A stretch of DNA of 7,626 bases, from positions 1 through 7,626 of the forward strand of contig PEYP01000151.1 of the NCBI GenBank assembly GCA_002774315.1, written 5' to 3'. This DNA comes from Candidatus Stahliibacteriota bacterium CG08_land_8_20_14_0_20_40_26. Lineage in GTDB: Bacteria > Hydrothermota > UBA3073. Numbering within the stretch: the stretch's first letter is position 1; each line of letters begins with the position of its first letter. A program made the translations under genes and the position numbers. The notes beneath the pieces were generated by a model, which saw only the letters and a list, made by a program, of their open reading frames with translations, had not been told where the DNA came from and did no database searches. Shown in pieces: positions 5,409-7,626 of the stretch.

Positions 5409-6029
5409 TCATTCCCCTCCAAGGTAAGTCCTCTCTATACCAAGTATAACACGCAAGGAATACGAAACGGTTCCGAGTGCTATCCCAATCATTATTGCAC
5501 GCTGTCCGGCCGTATTTGGATAAGTCATAATCCAGTCAGCAATAAGAGGAAGTTTATTCCACAGGATATTCCCGATAGGGACCCTTCCAAGCATCACGAT
5601 TATAGCAGCAACAAGAAGAAGCGTAGCATCTATGTTCCTTGCACGGAATGCCCTGAAAGAGGCAGACGCAATGAAAAACGCAAGGAGAGCGAACATTGTT
5701 GCTCCCATTGGTTGCTGTATATTCACGAATATGTAATTAAACGGCGTTCCCGTACCAATCCCCCATTTAGCTCCAGTGAAAATGGTGGCAACGAGACCGC
5801 TTAGAAGTACTACGGAGTATCCCCAACCTTTATCAATCTTTTTCACTTTATTTACATGGAGTCTTAGTAGATTCAGGAGCCCAAGGAGCAATGCAAACAC
5901 TGCTATTACGAGAAACCACCGGTTGAAAGTATCAAAAAGTCCCGCAAAAGGCTGTCTGGGAATGAAATATTGGATAACCATTACGACACCCACAATGAAA
6001 GTAATTATAAGAGGAACTTGTCTTTTCAT
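5409..6029 (-). CDS. Conserved six-helix membrane protein, unknown function
   Basis: The 206-residue product is an integral inner-membrane protein with about six predicted helices (roughly 5-22, 37-57, 71-86, 105-124, 132-148 and 175-197). Short loops are rich in basic residues, for example LHVNKVKKIDKGWG (57-70) and FRAFRARNID (125-134). Notable stretches are FTGAKWGIGTGTPFNYIFVNIQQPMGATMFALLAFFIASASFRAF (84-128) and VMLGRVPIGNILW (145-157). I recognise no named family. The length and helix count are similar to those of the 199-aa protein at the end of the same operon, so the two could be paired subunits. The start is 5 bases after the stop of the DUF6754-like gene, indicating one transcript. 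The start has no Shine-Dalgarno (CAGTAAATCCT precedes ATG), so translational coupling to the gene upstream is plausible. The four-helix-bundle cassette begins right after its stop. Confidence 0.82.
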   Translation of the reverse strand: MKRQVPLIITFIVGVVMVIQYFIPRQPFAGLFDTFNRWFLVIAVFALLLGLLNLLRLHVNKVKKIDKGWGYSVVLLSGLVATIFTGAKWGIGTGTPFNYIFVNIQQPMGATMFALLAFFIASASFRAFRARNIDATLLLVAAIIVMLGRVPIGNILWNKLPLIADWIMTYPNTAGQRAIMIGIALGTVSYSLRVILGIERTYLGGE

Positions 6030-6034
6030 AGGAT

Positions 6035-7099
6035 TTACTGGACTATCAGGATGTCCTTTATTATTGTGAAACCAAATGTTGCAAGAACGCTTCCTACTAC
6101 TATTAACGCAAAAAACATCGCTTTACCCCAGTCCTGCCCTTTCAGACTGCCGAGTTGAAGCGGGTCTTTTGAAAGGTAAGCGGAGGCTGCAAAAAACTCC
6201 TCACCTATGAGTGTATAATCACAGGCTGTGACGAAGAACGGCAACTGTGACGGCATAGCTGTTCCTGCTATCTGGATAGCTCCCGTAGAATGGCCAGTTT
6301 CTGCAAGTATAAGAGATTCTGCGTAGAAACTTCCCATCATGAATATCGCACCGGGTTTCTCTCTTACCATTATACCATCACATCCAGCAGCAAAACCAAA
6401 CTGGTCATCAGTAAGATAGAATACATTATTAGGGTTAAATATGTCGGGTCTGCCGGCGTCGTAATACGCCTCTTTAACAGTCTCCTGGGCTGCAGTCATC
6501 ACAAGCGACCTCGAGGTTGGCATTAAAATCTGGGACTCGTATTCTGCAGCCTTTTTAGCAACCCGCCGCAGTATCGTTATACCGGCTATAGTCTGGAGGT
6601 CATCTATATCCATAATGCCGGCAATGAACATAACTGGCCTTCCGAGCTCGGTCGCCCTTCCTACTGCCTCGTCTATCGCCTCAAGCCCGGCTATCCGTCT
6701 TATATACAGCTCCTTACCTCCTTTTGCCTGCTTTATAAAAAATAAAATAAGCCCGCATACCAAAAGAACCACAATAAGCATTGTGGTTCTTCCTTTGTGA
6801 AACCACTGCGGACTTGATATAACCGAGGCAGGTTCTGATGCAACCACATCTTCCTCTGTGGTCAAAACAACCTGGTAATAGTATTTTACACCATCCTCTA
6901 CCGAGTTATCTATCCAATAGGTATCGGATGGAGACACAGCAACCATCCTTTCAAACTCTTTTCCCTCTTCCTTCCGCATAATTTCGCCGGAGATAAAGGG
7001 AGAGGGATAAGAGAACTTGAGTGTAACACTGCCCCCTGCATCATTTGGTGTGTCAAAGGCAGATATAGAAAGACTGCTTATTATGAATAATATGAGCAT
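6035..7099 (-). CDS. DUF6754-like membrane protein with N-terminal fibronectin-III-like region
   Basis: The product has 354 residues. A hydrophobic N-terminus (1-14, probably a signal peptide though without basic residues) precedes a fibronectin-type-III-like domain at about 15-95. That domain opens with FDTPNDAGGSVTLKF and continues through YWIDNSVEDGVKYYYQVVL, a typical strand pattern. A helix follows at 105-122, then a domain at 128-322 that I would expect to be cytoplasmic, and a last helix at 327-346. The domain between the helices carries the sequence I associate with DUF6754: GKELYIRRIAGLEAIDEAVGRATELGRPVMF (128-158), ILMPTSRSLVMTAAQETVKEAY (191-212), GCDGIMVREKPGAIFMMGSFYAESLILAETGH (239-270), and AIQIAGTAMPSQLPFFVTACDYTLIGEEFFAASAYL (274-309). 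Function unknown. Its ATG is 5 bases after the rpsA stop, and the next membrane gene starts 5 bases after its own stop. The family assignment is from memory, without a search. Confidence 0.8.
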   Translation of the reverse strand: MLILFIISSLSISAFDTPNDAGGSVTLKFSYPSPFISGEIMRKEEGKEFERMVAVSPSDTYWIDNSVEDGVKYYYQVVLTTEEDVVASEPASVISSPQWFHKGRTTMLIVVLLVCGLILFFIKQAKGGKELYIRRIAGLEAIDEAVGRATELGRPVMFIAGIMDIDDLQTIAGITILRRVAKKAAEYESQILMPTSRSLVMTAAQETVKEAYYDAGRPDIFNPNNVFYLTDDQFGFAAGCDGIMVREKPGAIFMMGSFYAESLILAETGHSTGAIQIAGTAMPSQLPFFVTACDYTLIGEEFFAASAYLSKDPLQLGSLKGQDWGKAMFFALIVVGSVLATFGFTIIKDILIVQ

Positions 7100-7104
7100 G
7101 CAGA

Positions 7105-7626
7105 TTACGAGTTATCTTTCTCTTCACTATCCGCGGACTCTTTTTTCTCAACAGCAGGCTCATATTCTGTCTGAGAAAATACAAACCTTCGCTTCTCTTC
7201 ATTAATCTCGATCAATCTCACAGTAATCTTATCTCCTATACTGTATTCACGCTGGAGTTCCTTTGGCGGATCCTGCATCTGCGAATATGGGATAAATCCA
7301 TCTACTCCTACCTCCACAACAAGCCCCTTATCAAGCACTCTGGTTATCGTAGCATTCGGAATTATATCTCCTATCGCATGCTCCTCTACGAACTTTTTCA
7401 ACGGATCTTCACTCATCTGCTTCAGACCGACAGACAACCGATGTGTCTCCTGATCTATTGAGAGTAACTTGCACTCTATCTCTTGCCCTGTTTTGAGTTC
7501 ATCTGATGGATGGGAAATTCTTTTTGTCCACGATATGTCTTTTATGTGCAGAAGTCCTTCTATCCCGTCTTTCAGTTCGATAAATGCTCCGTAGTTTGTG
7601 AACTTACGCACTATTCCTTTGACAAC
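7105..7626 (-). CDS. rpsA: Ribosomal protein S1, C-terminal part (5' end outside window)
   Basis: The reading frame is open to the right edge of the window, and 173 residues are visible. Two S1 (OB-fold) RNA-binding repeats are seen. The first is at 1-70 (VVKGIVRKFTNYGAFIELKDG...GLLHIKDISW...HPSDELKTGQEI...LSVGLKQ). The second, more divergent, is at 86-153 (GDIIPNATITRVLDKGLVVEVGVDGFIPYSQM...FVFSQTEYE). An acidic and polar tail follows. The SW-(x)n-HPSD...GLKQMSEDP pattern is that of bona fide ribosomal S1 repeats, which help load mRNA on the 30S subunit, rather than of RNase or PNPase S1 domains. A GTG at 7611-7609 is internal to the first repeat and is not the start. The stop is 5 bases before the DUF6754-like gene, so the membrane operon probably shares the rpsA transcript. 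Confidence 0.87.
   Translation of the reverse strand, partial: VVKGIVRKFTNYGAFIELKDGIEGLLHIKDISWTKRISHPSDELKTGQEIECKLLSIDQETHRLSVGLKQMSEDPLKKFVEEHAIGDIIPNATITRVLDKGLVVEVGVDGFIPYSQMQDPPKELQREYSIGDKITVRLIEINEEKRRFVFSQTEYEPAVEKKESADSEEKDNS

Noticed and set aside
5776..6069. Plus-strand open frame opposite the 206-aa gene
   Set aside because: Shadow of the real minus-strand membrane protein gene; basic, proline-rich, nonsense-like composition.

Overview
The window comes from a diderm (Gram-negative-type) bacterium. It carries an intact apolipoprotein N-acyltransferase, which only makes sense where there are outer-membrane lipoproteins, next to a membrane-anchored M23 peptidoglycan hydrolase. The DNA is moderately AT-rich. 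Most start codons lack a good Shine-Dalgarno sequence, and the gaps between genes hold several families of small dispersed repeats. With a block of uncharacterised membrane proteins, this suggests an uncultured candidate-phylum lineage rather than a model group. I cannot name the phylum from sequence alone.

Plus strand, 1-3219: a probable 3' tail of an upstream gene (2-34), then an M23 peptidase (178-1059) and lnt (1088-2638), spaced as an envelope-biogenesis pair. The lnt stop codon lies inside a 98-bp hairpin-forming repeat (2633-2730). This is followed by a short 19-bp repeat unit and then a YjbQ/UPF0047-family gene (2809-3219).

Minus strand, 7626-3263: this reads right to left and converges on the YjbQ gene. 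It starts with the 3' end of a ribosomal protein S1 gene (rpsA, cut by the window edge). Five bases further on comes a series of four membrane-protein genes: a DUF6754-like protein with an N-terminal fibronectin-III-like region (7099-6035), a six-helix membrane protein of 206 aa (6029-5409), a protein of about 273 aa with one helix at each end and a large domain between (4894-4073), and a six-helix protein of 199 aa (3862-3263). I read these four as one uncharacterised membrane complex encoded by an operon. This is the best candidate for an undescribed system in the window.

That operon has been interrupted twice. Between its second and third genes sits a cassette with a four-helix-bundle gene of the 23S rRNA intervening-sequence protein family. 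It is framed by a 35-bp imperfect direct repeat and an outer 15-bp inverted repeat, and it begins within about 10 bases of one neighbour's stop codon and ends at the other's start codon. Between the third and fourth genes lie five copies of a degenerate 19-bp unit, in two opposed groups, plus a 22-bp palindrome. Repeat DNA appears to have supplied coding sequence at several gene ends: the C-terminus of Lnt, the N-terminus of the four-helix-bundle protein, and a false N-terminal extension of the 273-aa protein.
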